Shown here one piece after another: positions 1 to 8,733 of a DNA stretch of 10,867 nt (position 1 is its first letter; each line of letters starts with the position of its first letter). The stretch is from NCBI GenBank assembly GCA_028819955.1, contig JAPPKP010000223.1, positions 1 through 10,867 on the forward strand. The letters run 5' to 3'. A model generated the notes under the pieces. It did no database searches. It was not told the DNA's origin and saw only the letters and a program-made list of their open reading frames with translations. Source of the DNA: Rhodospirillaceae bacterium. GTDB lineage: Bacteria > Pseudomonadota > Alphaproteobacteria > UBA828. The position numbers and the translations under genes were made by a program.

Positions 1-80
1 GGCTCACCGCGAGCCACATCGTCGACACGGCGCTCGGCGCGCTGGGCAGCAACTCGGCCACACTGCCGCGCCGCGCCTGA
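1..80 (+). CDS. 3' end of an upstream gene, possibly hpnE (partial)
   Basis: Only the last 25 complete codons are in the window, ending at TGA 78-80. They read LTASHIVDTALGALGSNSAT followed by LPRRA. The shc start codon lies 5 bases after the stop, so the two genes are probably co-transcribed. No catalytic motif is visible in so short a tail. In many alphaproteobacteria the gene before shc is hpnE, the squalene-associated FAD-dependent desaturase, whose family ends in a small-residue-rich helix of the EGA..SG..AA type. The fragment is compatible with that, but the assignment rests on context rather than recognition. It could equally be another hopanoid-cluster gene. Confidence 0.55.
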   Translation, partial: LTASHIVDTALGALGSNSATLPRRA

Positions 81-85
81 CGCCC

Positions 86-2077
86 ATGGAGGTTGCGCGC
101 GCCGGGCCAGACCGGCGGATTGAGACCATCGTCCGCCAGCCGTCGGACCGTCAGGACGGCACCGCTCCCTTCCCCGACATCGAACAGGTCATCGAGGACG
201 CCGCCGCCGGCCTGCGCAGCCTGCAGCACGACGACGGCCATTGGCTGTTCGAGCTCGAGGCCGACGCGACCATCCCGGCGGAGTACGTCCTCCTTAACCA
301 CTATCTCGACGAGATCGATCCCGAGACCGAGACACGCCTCGGCGCCTACATCCGCGCCCGTCAGGCCGATCACGGCGGCTGGCCCCTCTTCCACGGCGGT
401 GCGTTCGACGTAAGCTGCACCGTCAAGGCCTACTACGCCCTCAAGCTGATCGGCGACGACCCGGATGCCCCGCACATGGTGCGGGCACGCAAGGCCGTGC
501 TCGCCGCCGGCGGCGCGGCGCGGTGCAACGTGTTCACCCGAATCACGCTCGCGCTCTTCGGCCAGGTGCCGTGGCGCGCCGCACCGGCGATGCCGGTGGA
601 GATCATGTACTTGCCCAGGTGGTTCCCCTTCCATCTGGACAAGGTCTCCTACTGGTCGCGCACCACCATCGTGCCGCTCGCGATCCTGCTCGCGCTCAAG
701 CCCCGCGCGAAGAACCCGCGGGGCGTCGGGATCGGCGAGCTGTTCACCACCCCGCCGGAACGGGAGTGGCACTACTTCCCGAGGGAGACCGCTACGCAGT
801 GGTGCTTCCTGACCCTCGACCGCGCGCTCTCCTTCGGTGAGAAAGCGATACCGGCCGGGGTACGCCGCCGCGCGATCGACAAGGCGCTCGACTGGTGCAT
901 GACGCGCCTCAACGGCGAGGACGGCCTCGGCGCGATCTTCCCGCCGATGGCCAACGTGGTCATGGCCTTCGATGCGCTGGGCCATGGGCCCGATCATCCG
1001 CCCCGCCGCACCGCCCGCCGTGCGCTCGACCTCCTGCTCACCGAGCCCGCGAACGGCAGCCAGTACTGCCAGCCCTGCGTCTCGCCGGTCTGGGACACCG
1101 GGCTCGCCGCGCTGAGCCTGATGGAGTGCGACGGCGAGGAGGACCGTCGTGCTGCGGACGACTCGCTCCCCTGGCTCGCCGACCTCCAGATCCTCGATGT
1201 CGTGGGCGACTGGGCGGCGATCCGGCCGGACGCACCGCCCGGCGGCTGGGCCTTCCAGTACCGCAACGACTATTATCCCGACGTGGACGATACGGCGGTC
1301 GTCGCCATGGCGCTCCACCGTGCAGATCCCGAGGCGCACCGCAAGGCGATCGAGCGGGCGGCAGCCTGGATCGTCGCCATGCAGAACGAGAACGGCGGCT
1401 GGGGCTCCTTCGACGCCGAGAACGAGCACTACGCGCTCAACCACATCCCCTTCGCCGACCACGGCGCCCTGCTCGACCCCGCGACCGCCGACGTCAGCGC
1501 ACGCTGCGTGAGCTTCCTCTGTCAGATCGGGTATTCCAGGAAGCACGCCACCGTCGCCAGGGGTCTCGCCTATCTCCTCGCCGAGCAGGAGGAGAACGGC
1601 TCCTGGTTCGGCCGCTGGGGCACGAACTACATCTACGGCACCTGGTCGGTGCTCTGCGCGCTGAACGCCGCTGGCGAGGACCTGGCATCGCCCGCCGTCC
1701 GCAAGGCGGTCGCCTGGCTCGAAGCCAAGCAGCGCGCGGACGGCGGCTGGGGCGAGACCGGCGACAGCTACTACGCCGAGCGCATCGAGCGCGCGTTCGA
1801 CGTGGTCTCCACCCCGTCGCAGACCGCGTGGGCGGTGCTCGCGCTCATGGCCGCGGGCGAGGTGCGGAGCGACGCGGTGCGGCGCGGCATCGACTATCTT
1901 TGCCGCGCCGAGCGCCGGGGCGCGAAGTGGCTGGAGGATGACTTCACCGCCGTCGGCTTCCCGCGCGTCTTCTACCTGCGCTACCACGGCTACAGCGCCT
2001 ACTTCCCGCTCTGGGCGCTGGCGCGCTACCGCTCCCTCGTGCGCGGCAACGACCACCGCCCGCGCCACGGCATGTAG
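86..2077 (+). CDS. shc: Squalene-hopene cyclase
   Basis: This 663-residue monotopic membrane enzyme cyclises squalene to hopene/hopanol by protonating the terminal double bond. The catalytic DXDD motif is DVDDTAV, with D399, D401 and D402. QW-type repeats that brace the two alpha-barrels are seen at about 93-99, 433-442 (QNENGGWGSF), 501-512 (QEENGSWFGRWG) and 549-557. Other family landmarks are AEYVLL at 65-70, GAIFPPMAN at 282-290, SPVWDTGLA at 333-341, the STPSQTAWA block at 575-583 and the aromatic-rich end GFPRVFYLRYHGY at 624-636. Against the Alicyclobacillus enzyme, the position of His451 is Arg473 (DVSARC) and Tyr420 is Phe442. Length fits the family, with about 30 poorly conserved N-terminal residues. 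ATG 86 is the only ATG/GTG/TTG start in frame between the window edge and the conserved region. There is no clear Shine-Dalgarno sequence, so translation may be coupled to the gene ending at 80. It is followed by hpnG after 23 bases. Also called hpnF. Confidence 0.98.
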   Translation: MEVARAGPDRRIETIVRQPSDRQDGTAPFPDIEQVIEDAAAGLRSLQHDDGHWLFELEADATIPAEYVLLNHYLDEIDPETETRLGAYIRARQADHGGWPLFHGGAFDVSCTVKAYYALKLIGDDPDAPHMVRARKAVLAAGGAARCNVFTRITLALFGQVPWRAAPAMPVEIMYLPRWFPFHLDKVSYWSRTTIVPLAILLALKPRAKNPRGVGIGELFTTPPEREWHYFPRETATQWCFLTLDRALSFGEKAIPAGVRRRAIDKALDWCMTRLNGEDGLGAIFPPMANVVMAFDALGHGPDHPPRRTARRALDLLLTEPANGSQYCQPCVSPVWDTGLAALSLMECDGEEDRRAADDSLPWLADLQILDVVGDWAAIRPDAPPGGWAFQYRNDYYPDVDDTAVVAMALHRADPEAHRKAIERAAAWIVAMQNENGGWGSFDAENEHYALNHIPFADHGALLDPATADVSARCVSFLCQIGYSRKHATVARGLAYLLAEQEENGSWFGRWGTNYIYGTWSVLCALNAAGEDLASPAVRKAVAWLEAKQRADGGWGETGDSYYAERIERAFDVVSTPSQTAWAVLALMAAGEVRSDAVRRGIDYLCRAERRGAKWLEDDFTAVGFPRVFYLRYHGYSAYFPLWALARYRSLVRGNDHRPRHGM

Positions 2078-2835
2078 CGAGGCGCCGGACCGGGCGCGTC
2101 ATGGCTGACCGGTCCCGCGTCGGCATCGTCACGGGCCTCGTGGCGGAGGCCGAGACGCTCCCCGAGGGCGACTTCTGGATCGCGGTCTCGGCCGCGAGGC
2201 CCGAGCGCGCGGCCCAGGCGGCCGACGCGATGGTCGCGGGCGGCGTGCGGCTGCTGGTGAGCTACGGCCTCGCCGCCGGGCTCGATCCGCGCCTGGGACC
2301 GGGAGACCTCGTGCTGCCCGAGGCCGTCATCGTCCACGAAGGGGAGGTCAAGGAGCCCGATCGCGGCGGCGTGCGCGACCAGCTCCAGCGGCTCGCCTCC
2401 TTCAAGCGGGACAGCGAGGCCGAGGCGCCGCCCGCGCCCACGGACGAAGACCTCATGATGGCGGATGAGACCTTGCGGGAGGCGCTGGGCCGGGAGCTGG
2501 AAGAGCCGGATGCGGGCGGCATCGTCGCAGGCGTCGACCACCCGCTGATGAACGGCAGCCAGAAGCTCAACCTGCTCGCTCAAACCCGCGCCAGGGTTGC
2601 GGACATGGAGAGCCACGCGGTCGCGCGGGCGGCGGTGGCTGCCGGCATTCCCTTCGTCGCGATCCGCGTGGTGAGCGACCCGAGCAACCGCGCGATCCCC
2701 CTCGCCGCGCTCGCCGGGCTCACCGAGGACGGCCGTGTCGACGGCCGCGCGGTCGCAGGCACGCTGCTGCGGCGCCCGTGGGAGTGCATCGATATGCTGA
2801 CGCTCGCGCTCGACGGAACGCAGGCGATGCGCCGG

Positions 2836-4008
<1,173 letters not shown>

Positions 4009-4014
4009 GAGCCC

Positions 4015-4992
4015 CTACTCGGCCGGCGCCGCGCCGGCGGCCGGCTCCTGCGCCTTGCCGTTGCCGCTCGCCTCGACCAGCTCCTTGGGCAGCTTGAAAC
4101 GCACCCGCTCCTTGATCCCGTCCTGGATCTGCAGCTCGACCGCGTTGATCTCCCGCAGACGGGCGACCAGGTCCTGCACCAGCTCTTCGGGCGCCGATGC
4201 GCCGGCGGTCACGCCCACGCGGCGCACGCCGTCGAACCAGGTCGGGTCGAGGTCGCGGGCGTCGTCGATCAGGTGGGTCGGCACGCCCATCTCCTCGCCG
4301 ATCTCCCGCAGGCGATTGGAGTTGGAGCTGTTGCGCGCGCCCACCACGAGAATCAGCTCCACCTCTTCCGCGAGCTTGCGCACCGAGGCCTGGCGGTTCT
4401 GGGTCGCGTAGCAGATGTCCTTCACGTCGGGGCCGGAGATGCTCGGGAAGCGCGAGGTCAGCGCCTCGATCACGTCGCGCGTGTCGTCGACACTGAGCGT
4501 GGTCTGGGTGACGTAGGCCACCTTGTCGGGGTTGGCGACCTCCAGCTTGGCGACGTCGTCGGGCGTCGCCACGATATGCACCCCGTTCTTCACGCGGCCG
4601 CTGGTGCCCTCGACCTCGGGATGCCCGTCGTGGCCGATCAGGATGATCTCGCGGCCTTCGCGCTCGTAGCGCCTGGCCTCGATGTGCACCTTCGCCACCA
4701 GCGGGCAGGTGGCGTCGATCACCGGCAGGTTCCGGTTCGCGGCCTCGCTCTCCACCTTCTCGGAGACGCCGTGGGCGCTGAAGATGGTGACCGCGCCTTC
4801 GGGCACCTCGTCGATCTCCTCGACGAAGACCGCACCCTTCTTGCGCAGGTCGTCCACCACCCGCTTGTTGTGCACGATCTCGTGGCGGACGTAGACCGGC
4901 GGGCCGAACACTTCGAGCGCGCGCTCGACGATCTCGATCGCCCGCTCGACGCCCGCGCAGAAACCGCGAGGCTCCGCCAGGATGACCTGCAT
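4015..4992 (-). CDS. ispH: 4-hydroxy-3-methylbut-2-enyl diphosphate reductase IspH (LytB)
   Basis: IspH is an iron-sulfur enzyme that reduces HMBPP to IPP and DMAPP, the last MEP-pathway step, in the cytosol. Numbered from the chosen ATG, the cluster ligands are Cys12 (GFCAG), Cys96 (ATCPLV) and Cys194 (DICYAT), close to E. coli Cys12, Cys96 and Cys197. Substrate residues are visible as His41, His74 (FSAHG), His124 and Glu126 (GHPEVEG), and the SSNSNRL block at 222-228. The protein is 325 residues, usual for the family, with an Ala/Pro-rich tail. The start at 4992 ([14 protein letters not shown]) aligns with the E. coli start. In-frame alternatives are GTG 5010, which has AGGG six bases upstream, ATG 5031 and GTG 5079; the last would lie about at the predicted transcription start and is unlikely. 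It leads an operon with hpnH, linking isoprenoid precursor supply to hopanoid elongation. Confidence 0.97.
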   Translation of the reverse strand: MQVILAEPRGFCAGVERAIEIVERALEVFGPPVYVRHEIVHNKRVVDDLRKKGAVFVEEIDEVPEGAVTIFSAHGVSEKVESEAANRNLPVIDATCPLVAKVHIEARRYEREGREIILIGHDGHPEVEGTSGRVKNGVHIVATPDDVAKLEVANPDKVAYVTQTTLSVDDTRDVIEALTSRFPSISGPDVKDICYATQNRQASVRKLAEEVELILVVGARNSSNSNRLREIGEEMGVPTHLIDDARDLDPTWFDGVRRVGVTAGASAPEELVQDLVARLREINAVELQIQDGIKERVRFKLPKELVEASGNGKAQEPAAGAAPAE

Positions 4993-5082
4993 GCTGCCGT
5001 TGTCGCCCACGTTAGGCCCTCGCTGGGTCATAGGGGTGCTCGGGGCGGGACCGTCGACTCCGCGCCCCGGAGCCAGCACCTA

Positions 5083-5111
5083 ACCCTATCGCAGACCCGC
5101 GATTCCGACAA
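5083..5111 (-). promoter_or_regulatory. Candidate sigma70-type promoter of ispH-hpnH
   Basis: Read on the - strand, TTGTCG (5111-5106) is followed by a 17-base spacer and TAGGGT (5088-5083). The -35 matches TTGACA at four of six bases and the -10 matches TATAAT at three of six. Transcription would begin near 5076, giving a leader of about 85 bases to the ATG at 4992. The position between the repeat array and ispH is reasonable, but a match this loose can arise by chance in 100 bp. Confidence 0.35.
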
Positions 5112-5185
5112 CACGCGCCTGCCCCGCGCCCTCAGGCCCCTGTGCCGCCCGTGCATGAAAGGGGAGTGCGATTCTCGGGGGCTTG

Positions 5186-5329
5186 GTGGGATTCGCCGGG
5201 ACAGAGTGGGATTCCGTGGGATAAGTGGGATTCCGTGGGATAAGTGGGATTCCGTGGGATAAGTGGGATTCCGCGGGATAAGCGGGATTGAGTGGGATTA
5301 ACTGGGATAAGTGGGATTCCGCGGGACGA
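5186..5329. repeat. Tandem array of GTGGGAT-like motifs (19-bp double unit, 9-10 bp phasing)
   Basis: The core unit is GTGGGATTCCGTGGGATAA (19 bp). It is perfect three times in a row at 5206-5224, 5225-5243 and 5244-5262. The next unit at 5263-5281 carries one change (GTGGG to GCGGG in its second half). Flanking copies at 5186-5205, 5282-5300 and 5311-5329 are more diverged, and a half unit sits at 5301-5310. Each unit is itself two near-copies of GTGGGAT. The GGGA core begins at 5188, 5198, 5208, 5218, 5227, 5237, 5246, 5256, 5265, 5275, 5284, 5294, 5304, 5313 and 5323: fifteen copies at 9-10 bp steps, mean about 9.6. Because 19 is not a multiple of three and no start or codon pattern fits, it is non-coding. 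It lies about 75 bp upstream of the candidate ispH promoter. It may be a protein-binding array, a variable-number repeat, or a replication-slippage product. Confidence 0.93.
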
Positions 5330-5376
5330 GCGGCGGCCGAAGCGGGCTGCGGCCACTCGACCGGGAAGCGCTGTCT

Positions 5377-5392
5377 CGCCGCAACTGCGGCG
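5377..5392. repeat. Short perfect inverted repeat (hairpin)
   Basis: CGCCGCA (5377-5383) and TGCGGCG (5386-5392) are exact reverse complements. They form either a 7-bp stem with a 2-base gap or a 6-bp stem with an AACT loop. On the + strand it is followed by CCCTTTCG, too weak a T-run for a convincing terminator, and no + strand gene lies just upstream. On the - strand no T-run follows. Function is unknown. Confidence 0.5.
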
Positions 5393-5462
5393 CCCTTTCG
5401 ATCTTCATTCCGCATGGCGTGAGTCTGGCGTTGGCGGCAGGCGCGGTGCACCGCACAATGGT

Positions 5463-5538
5463 CCGGGGTCGCGCACGCCCGCAGGGTGGCGCGCGGAACA
5501 TCACGTTGCGGGGCGGCTGCGCGGTCCCGCGACCCCGG
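5463..5538. repeat. 11-bp perfect inverted repeat with 54-bp centre, downstream of the amidase gene
   Basis: CCGGGGTCGCG (5463-5473) and CGCGACCCCGG (5528-5538) are exact reverse complements. The centre is GC-rich and has further partial complementarity, for example GCGCA at 5471-5475 with TGCGC at 5518-5522. The element starts 13 bases after the amidase stop on the - strand, where a 3' transcript structure or terminator would sit. No T-run follows the distal arm, so a classic intrinsic terminator is not supported. An RNA-stabilising or Rho-related structure, or a palindromic repeat, are alternatives. Confidence 0.6.
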
Positions 5539-5551
5539 TAAGAATCGCCGC

Positions 5552-6955
5552 CTATTCCTCCAGACCGGGCGGCACGCGCAGGTGCCAGTCGGTGGCCTGC
5601 TCGTAGGCCCAGCCGACGCGGAGCGCCGTCGCCTCGTCCCGTTCGCGGCAGACGATGTGCAGCGATGTCGGCAGACCGCCCGCAGTGGCGCCGTTGGGCA
5701 CCACGAGGGCGCACCATTCCAGCCAGTTGACCATGCGCGTGAAGTGGGCGGGCGTCTTGCTCTGGTCGATGGCCGCGACCGCAGGCGCCGGCTCCAGCGT
5801 GCCCGGCGTGAGCAGGGCGTCGAAACCTTCCATCGCGGCGAGCGCGGCCCGCTTGTCGTCGTCCCGCGCGCGCATCATCGCCATGTACTCGACGGCGGAG
5901 ACGCCGCGCCCGAGCCGGATGCGCGGGCGAACGTCGTCGTCGATGGGGAGCGACTCGTCGTCCACCAGCGCGCCGACGTGGAAGTAGCCCTCCGTGCCGA
6001 TCAGCTTGCCCACGCGGTTTCCGTATTCCGCGGCGGAGCGCGGCATCGCCAGGGTCTCGCAGCGCGCGCCGGCCTGTTCGAGAACCTCGATGGCGGCGTC
6101 GTAGGCGGCGAGCACCTCGGCATCCACGCCGTGCCGCTCGGCCTCCGCCATCACGCCCAGCCGCAGCCCGGCGACGCCCCGCCTGAGCGCAGGTAGCGGG
6201 TCGGCGGGCACGTGGCGCAGCGTCGCAGGATCGGCGGGGTCCGGCCCCTGCAGCACCATGTAGAGCCGGGCCGCGTCCTCCACCGAGCGGGTCATGGGGC
6301 CGGGCGTGTCGAGCGTGTGGGAAAGCGGCGCGACGCCCGCCGCGCTGATCTGCCCGATGGTGACCTTGAGGCCGGCGAGCCCGCACCACGCGGACGGGAT
6401 GCGCACGGAGCCGCCGGTGTCCGTGCCGATGGCCCATGGCGCGAGACGTGCGGCGACGGAGACGCCCGAGCCGCTGCTGGAGCCGCCGGGCGCGCGGTGC
6501 ACCCCGGCATCCCACGGATTGCGCGGCGTTCCCATGTGCCGGTTGGTGCCCCAGCCGCCCATGGCGAACTCCACGGTGTTGGCCTTGCCGATGACGATCA
6601 TCCCGGCCTCGATCAGCCGGCGCGCCAGCGTCGCGGTCGTGGGTGAGACCCGGTCCTCCCAGTGCTTGCTGCCGATGGTGGTGATGCGGCCCTCGATGTC
6701 GATGATGTCCTTCAGCGCGATCGGCACCCCGTGCCACGGGCCGATGCCGTGGCCCGCACGGATGGCCTTGTGCGCCGCCTCTGCCGCAGCGCGCGCCTCG
6801 TCGCGGTAGACCGCGGCGAAGGCGTGCAGCCGCTCCTCGTGCGCGTCGATCCGGTCGAGCAGCGCGTCCACCAGCTCCACCGGGCTGAGCCGCCCGGCCT
6901 GGATCGCCTCGGACGCCTCGCAGGCGGTGAGGAACACCGGATTGGATGACGACAT
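5552..6955 (-). CDS. Amidase (amidase signature family)
   Basis: This 467-residue hydrolase of the amidase-signature family cleaves carboxamide or ester bonds through a Ser-cisSer-Lys triad. The triad is visible as Lys82 (ALKD, 80-83), Ser159 in GGSSSGSG (157-164) and Ser183 in TDTGGSVRIP (178-187). The 77- and 24-residue spacings are close to those in fatty acid amide hydrolase and GatA. The GVPIALKD and GTNRHMGTPRNPW segments are also typical. No signal peptide or membrane segment is evident, so it is probably cytosolic. The ATG at 6955 has a good Shine-Dalgarno sequence (AGGGAG, six bases upstream). It is not GatA by context, because no gatB or gatC lies nearby, and the substrate is unknown. 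It lies 129 bp downstream of the CoA-transferase beta gene on the same strand and may share its transcript. The spacer contains small GC palindromes (for example 7016-7028) but no convincing promoter. Confidence 0.93.
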   Translation of the reverse strand: MSSSNPVFLTACEASEAIQAGRLSPVELVDALLDRIDAHEERLHAFAAVYRDEARAAAEAAHKAIRAGHGIGPWHGVPIALKDIIDIEGRITTIGSKHWEDRVSPTTATLARRLIEAGMIVIGKANTVEFAMGGWGTNRHMGTPRNPWDAGVHRAPGGSSSGSGVSVAARLAPWAIGTDTGGSVRIPSAWCGLAGLKVTIGQISAAGVAPLSHTLDTPGPMTRSVEDAARLYMVLQGPDPADPATLRHVPADPLPALRRGVAGLRLGVMAEAERHGVDAEVLAAYDAAIEVLEQAGARCETLAMPRSAAEYGNRVGKLIGTEGYFHVGALVDDESLPIDDDVRPRIRLGRGVSAVEYMAMMRARDDDKRAALAAMEGFDALLTPGTLEPAPAVAAIDQSKTPAHFTRMVNWLEWCALVVPNGATAGGLPTSLHIVCRERDEATALRVGWAYEQATDWHLRVPPGLEE

Positions 6956-7084
6956 GGGGGACTCCCTGAAGAACGCGAGTACGTATGGTCAGGCGGTAAC
7001 CGCAGGTGCCCCGGTCTCGGGCCCCGAGTCCTCGCCGTAGTGCGCGATGGCGCCGGCAGTGATACTCCGAACCGCCGGCCCGTG

Positions 7085-7831
7085 CTACCGCGCCTTCGCC
7101 GCCCGCCCGTGGCCCAGGAACCTGGCGGCGAAGCGGGGATATACCTCGGCGAGGTTCGCGCCGATGGGGCCGCGAAGCAGCGCCATGGTCTTCGCGCTCG
7201 GCGCAGGCGTCACGGGCGGGTCATCGGCGCAATCGAAGTCGAAGCCGGTGGCGGCGCGCACCTCGTCGAGGCTATGGCCAGGGTGCAGCGAGGCGAGGCG
7301 GAAGCGCCCGCGCGCCGCGTCGAAGCGGAAAACGCAGCGGCCCGTCACCAGCGCGTACGGCCCGCCCGGCCGATAGACCTCGGGCGGGCTCGTGCCCGGC
7401 GCGCTCACGAAGTCCACCTTCTCCACCAGCGTGCGGGGCGAGTGCTCGAGCCGGAACAGGATGACGCGGGGCACCACGAAGTAGAGGTAGGCGGAGCCGT
7501 AGGAGCCGGGGAAGCGCCTGTCTGCCGTGGGATACGGGCCGGTGCCGATGAGATTGATGTTGGCACCGCCGTCGATCTGCACGCCGCCCAGGAAGAAGGC
7601 GTCGATGCGGCCCTGACCGGCGCGGTCGAACAGCTCCCGCCCGCCGTCGGTCATGTCGCTGTGCGCACCGCTGCCGAGCACGCTCACCTCGGGCCGGCCG
7701 CCGCCGCGCTCGCGCGCAAGCATGGCGGCCGCAGCGGGAATCGGCGACGAGGCCCCCACCGCGACCCGCCCGAGCCCTTCGAGCATGCCGGCGATGACGT
7801 CGATGAGGAGCGCGACGTCTCTGGGACTCAT
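7085..7831 (-). CDS. CoA-transferase family protein, beta subunit (IpdB/GctB-like)
   Basis: This 248-residue protein is the beta half of a two-subunit class I CoA-transferase-fold enzyme. Family landmarks are the GGVQIDGGANINLIG block (82-96), FPGSYGSAYL (107-116), the VEKVDFVSAPG segment (136-146) and LHPGHSLDEVRAATGFDF near the end (182-199). Length fits the IpdB type. Classic beta subunits carry the CoA-accepting glutamate in a Ser-Glu-Asn-Gly motif near residue 50; no such motif is visible, and the corresponding N-terminal stretch reads GASSPIPAAAAM (26-37). The enzyme may therefore not be a standard transferase. IpdAB of mycobacteria, from the same branch, is a ring-cleaving hydrolase acting on a CoA thioester. 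The start overlaps the alpha-subunit stop as ATGA, indicating translational coupling and equal stoichiometry. The substrate is unknown. Confidence 0.87.
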   Translation of the reverse strand: MSPRDVALLIDVIAGMLEGLGRVAVGASSPIPAAAAMLARERGGGRPEVSVLGSGAHSDMTDGGRELFDRAGQGRIDAFFLGGVQIDGGANINLIGTGPYPTADRRFPGSYGSAYLYFVVPRVILFRLEHSPRTLVEKVDFVSAPGTSPPEVYRPGGPYALVTGRCVFRFDAARGRFRLASLHPGHSLDEVRAATGFDFDCADDPPVTPAPSAKTMALLRGPIGANLAEVYPRFAARFLGHGRAAKAR

Positions 7832-8676
7832 TCGGCGGCGCGGAGGCCCTTCATGACGTCCGCTTCGTTGGCGATCAGGTTTTCCGCGCAGTACTCCTCG
7901 AAACCCTCTTCACTCGCCGCGAGACGGGCGTACTCGGTCAGACTCTCCCAGTCGGTCTCGTAGCGGCCGGCGAGGCCCAGGGGCCAGGCGCCCTGCGGCG
8001 CCTTGGCCAGCGCCGTGACATAGAGCGCGGGCAGCGTGCCCGCCGCCAGCGTCGCGTCGGCCAGCAGGTCGCCGGGGCGCACCTCCTCGACCGTGACCAG
8101 GGTCTCCCGCGACGCGTGGGCCATGGTCACGAGCTCGCGGCGCGCGCCGAGCCAGACGTTGCCGTGCTCGTCGGCGTAAGGCGCGTGGAACAGCGCGACA
8201 TCGGGCCTGAGCGCCGGCAGCAGGACGATGGGATCGCCCCCGCCGTCGGCCAGCGGATTGTCGATCACCTGCCAGTCGGGCCGGACACGCAGCAGGTCCG
8301 AGCCGATGAGGCCCCGCAACGGCATGAAGGGCACCCCCTTCTCGGCCGCCTGGAGCGCGGCGTGGATCGCCGGGCAGGTGGAGTCGCGGATTTCCACCGT
8401 GCCGCCCTCGACCGCAGCGCAGAAGCGGGGCGCGTTGCCGAGCTCGCCGAGGCTCACCGCCGCGGTCTCGACGGTGGCGACGCAGCCCGCGCCGATCAAG
8501 AGGTCCGCCGCGATGCCGGCCTGCGGCACCGTGACGAGGTGCAGGCCGCGCACGCCGCGCCGCGCCAGCGCGCGGACCGCCGCCATCGGCACGAACGAGT
8601 AGTCCGGCGGCAGCGCCAGCGTGGCGCCGTCGGCAACCCGGCCCGCAAGCCGGTCGAGGGAGAGGGTCTCGGTCAT
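7828..8676 (-). CDS. CoA-transferase family protein, alpha subunit (IpdA/GctA-like)
   Basis: This 282-residue partner of the following beta subunit (4-bp ATGA overlap) has the class I CoA-transferase alpha fold. It begins LAGRVADGATLALPPDYSFVP (10-30, where a glycine-rich CoA loop usually lies). It then has a GVPFMPLRGLIGSDLL core (114-129) and ALFHAPYADEHGNVWLGARR (161-180), close to the AFxHAxxADxxGN signature. The start is the ATG at 8676. The same frame runs open to an ATG at 8760, but those 28 residues (MPGSSPGMT...) are read from the palindromic element at 8734-8827 and should not be included. The Shine-Dalgarno sequence is weak. From a remembered alignment, the catalytic Glu of mycobacterial IpdA falls at Cys101 here (STCPA, 99-103). 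Likely role: CoA transfer to, or hydrolysis of, a carboxylic acid thioester in a catabolic pathway with the adjacent acyl-CoA dehydrogenase. The substrate is unknown. Confidence 0.88.
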   Translation of the reverse strand: MTETLSLDRLAGRVADGATLALPPDYSFVPMAAVRALARRGVRGLHLVTVPQAGIAADLLIGAGCVATVETAAVSLGELGNAPRFCAAVEGGTVEIRDSTCPAIHAALQAAEKGVPFMPLRGLIGSDLLRVRPDWQVIDNPLADGGGDPIVLLPALRPDVALFHAPYADEHGNVWLGARRELVTMAHASRETLVTVEEVRPGDLLADATLAAGTLPALYVTALAKAPQGAWPLGLAGRYETDWESLTEYARLAASEEGFEEYCAENLIANEADVMKGLRAAE

Positions 8677-8733
8677 GGCGCGCGCTTGCCTACCAGCCTG
8701 TCCCGGACGCACGCGTCGGTAAAACCACCCCAC

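Larger units (their letters stand above)
5330..5551. other. Non-coding spacer between the repeat array and the amidase gene
   Basis: Together with 5080-5185 and the array, this forms the only gene-free stretch above 300 bp (5080-5551). Open frames cross it on both strands, but they are continuations of GC-rich frames through the repeats and the amidase gene. They have no ribosome-binding site and no recognisable protein content. Apart from the hairpin at 5377-5392 and the inverted repeat at 5463-5538, nothing is seen in it. Confidence 0.6.

Noticed and set aside
2078..2100. Separate promoter for hpnG
   Set aside because: The gap after shc is only 23 bases and has no -35/-10 pair; co-transcription with shc is simpler.
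5206..5300. DnaA-box cluster or origin, because the - strand reads TTATCCCAC repeatedly
   Set aside because: The DnaA box is TTATCCACA. TTATCCCAC matches six bases and then differs at all three remaining positions. No dnaA, dnaN or AT-rich unwinding region is nearby.
5377..5400. Intrinsic terminator at the CGCCGCA/TGCGGCG hairpin
   Set aside because: The following CCCTTTCG has only three T residues, and no + strand gene ends upstream of it.
5086..5451. A - strand open frame of 121 codons across the tandem repeat, rich in Ser-His-Pro-Tyr repeats
   Set aside because: The peptide repeat is only the translation of the 19-bp DNA repeat, whose length is not a multiple of three. There is no ribosome-binding site and no recognisable domain.
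5298..6737. A 479-codon - strand open frame overlapping the amidase gene
   Set aside because: It is the amidase gene read in another frame (Arg/Gly/His-rich, no motifs), running on into the repeat array.
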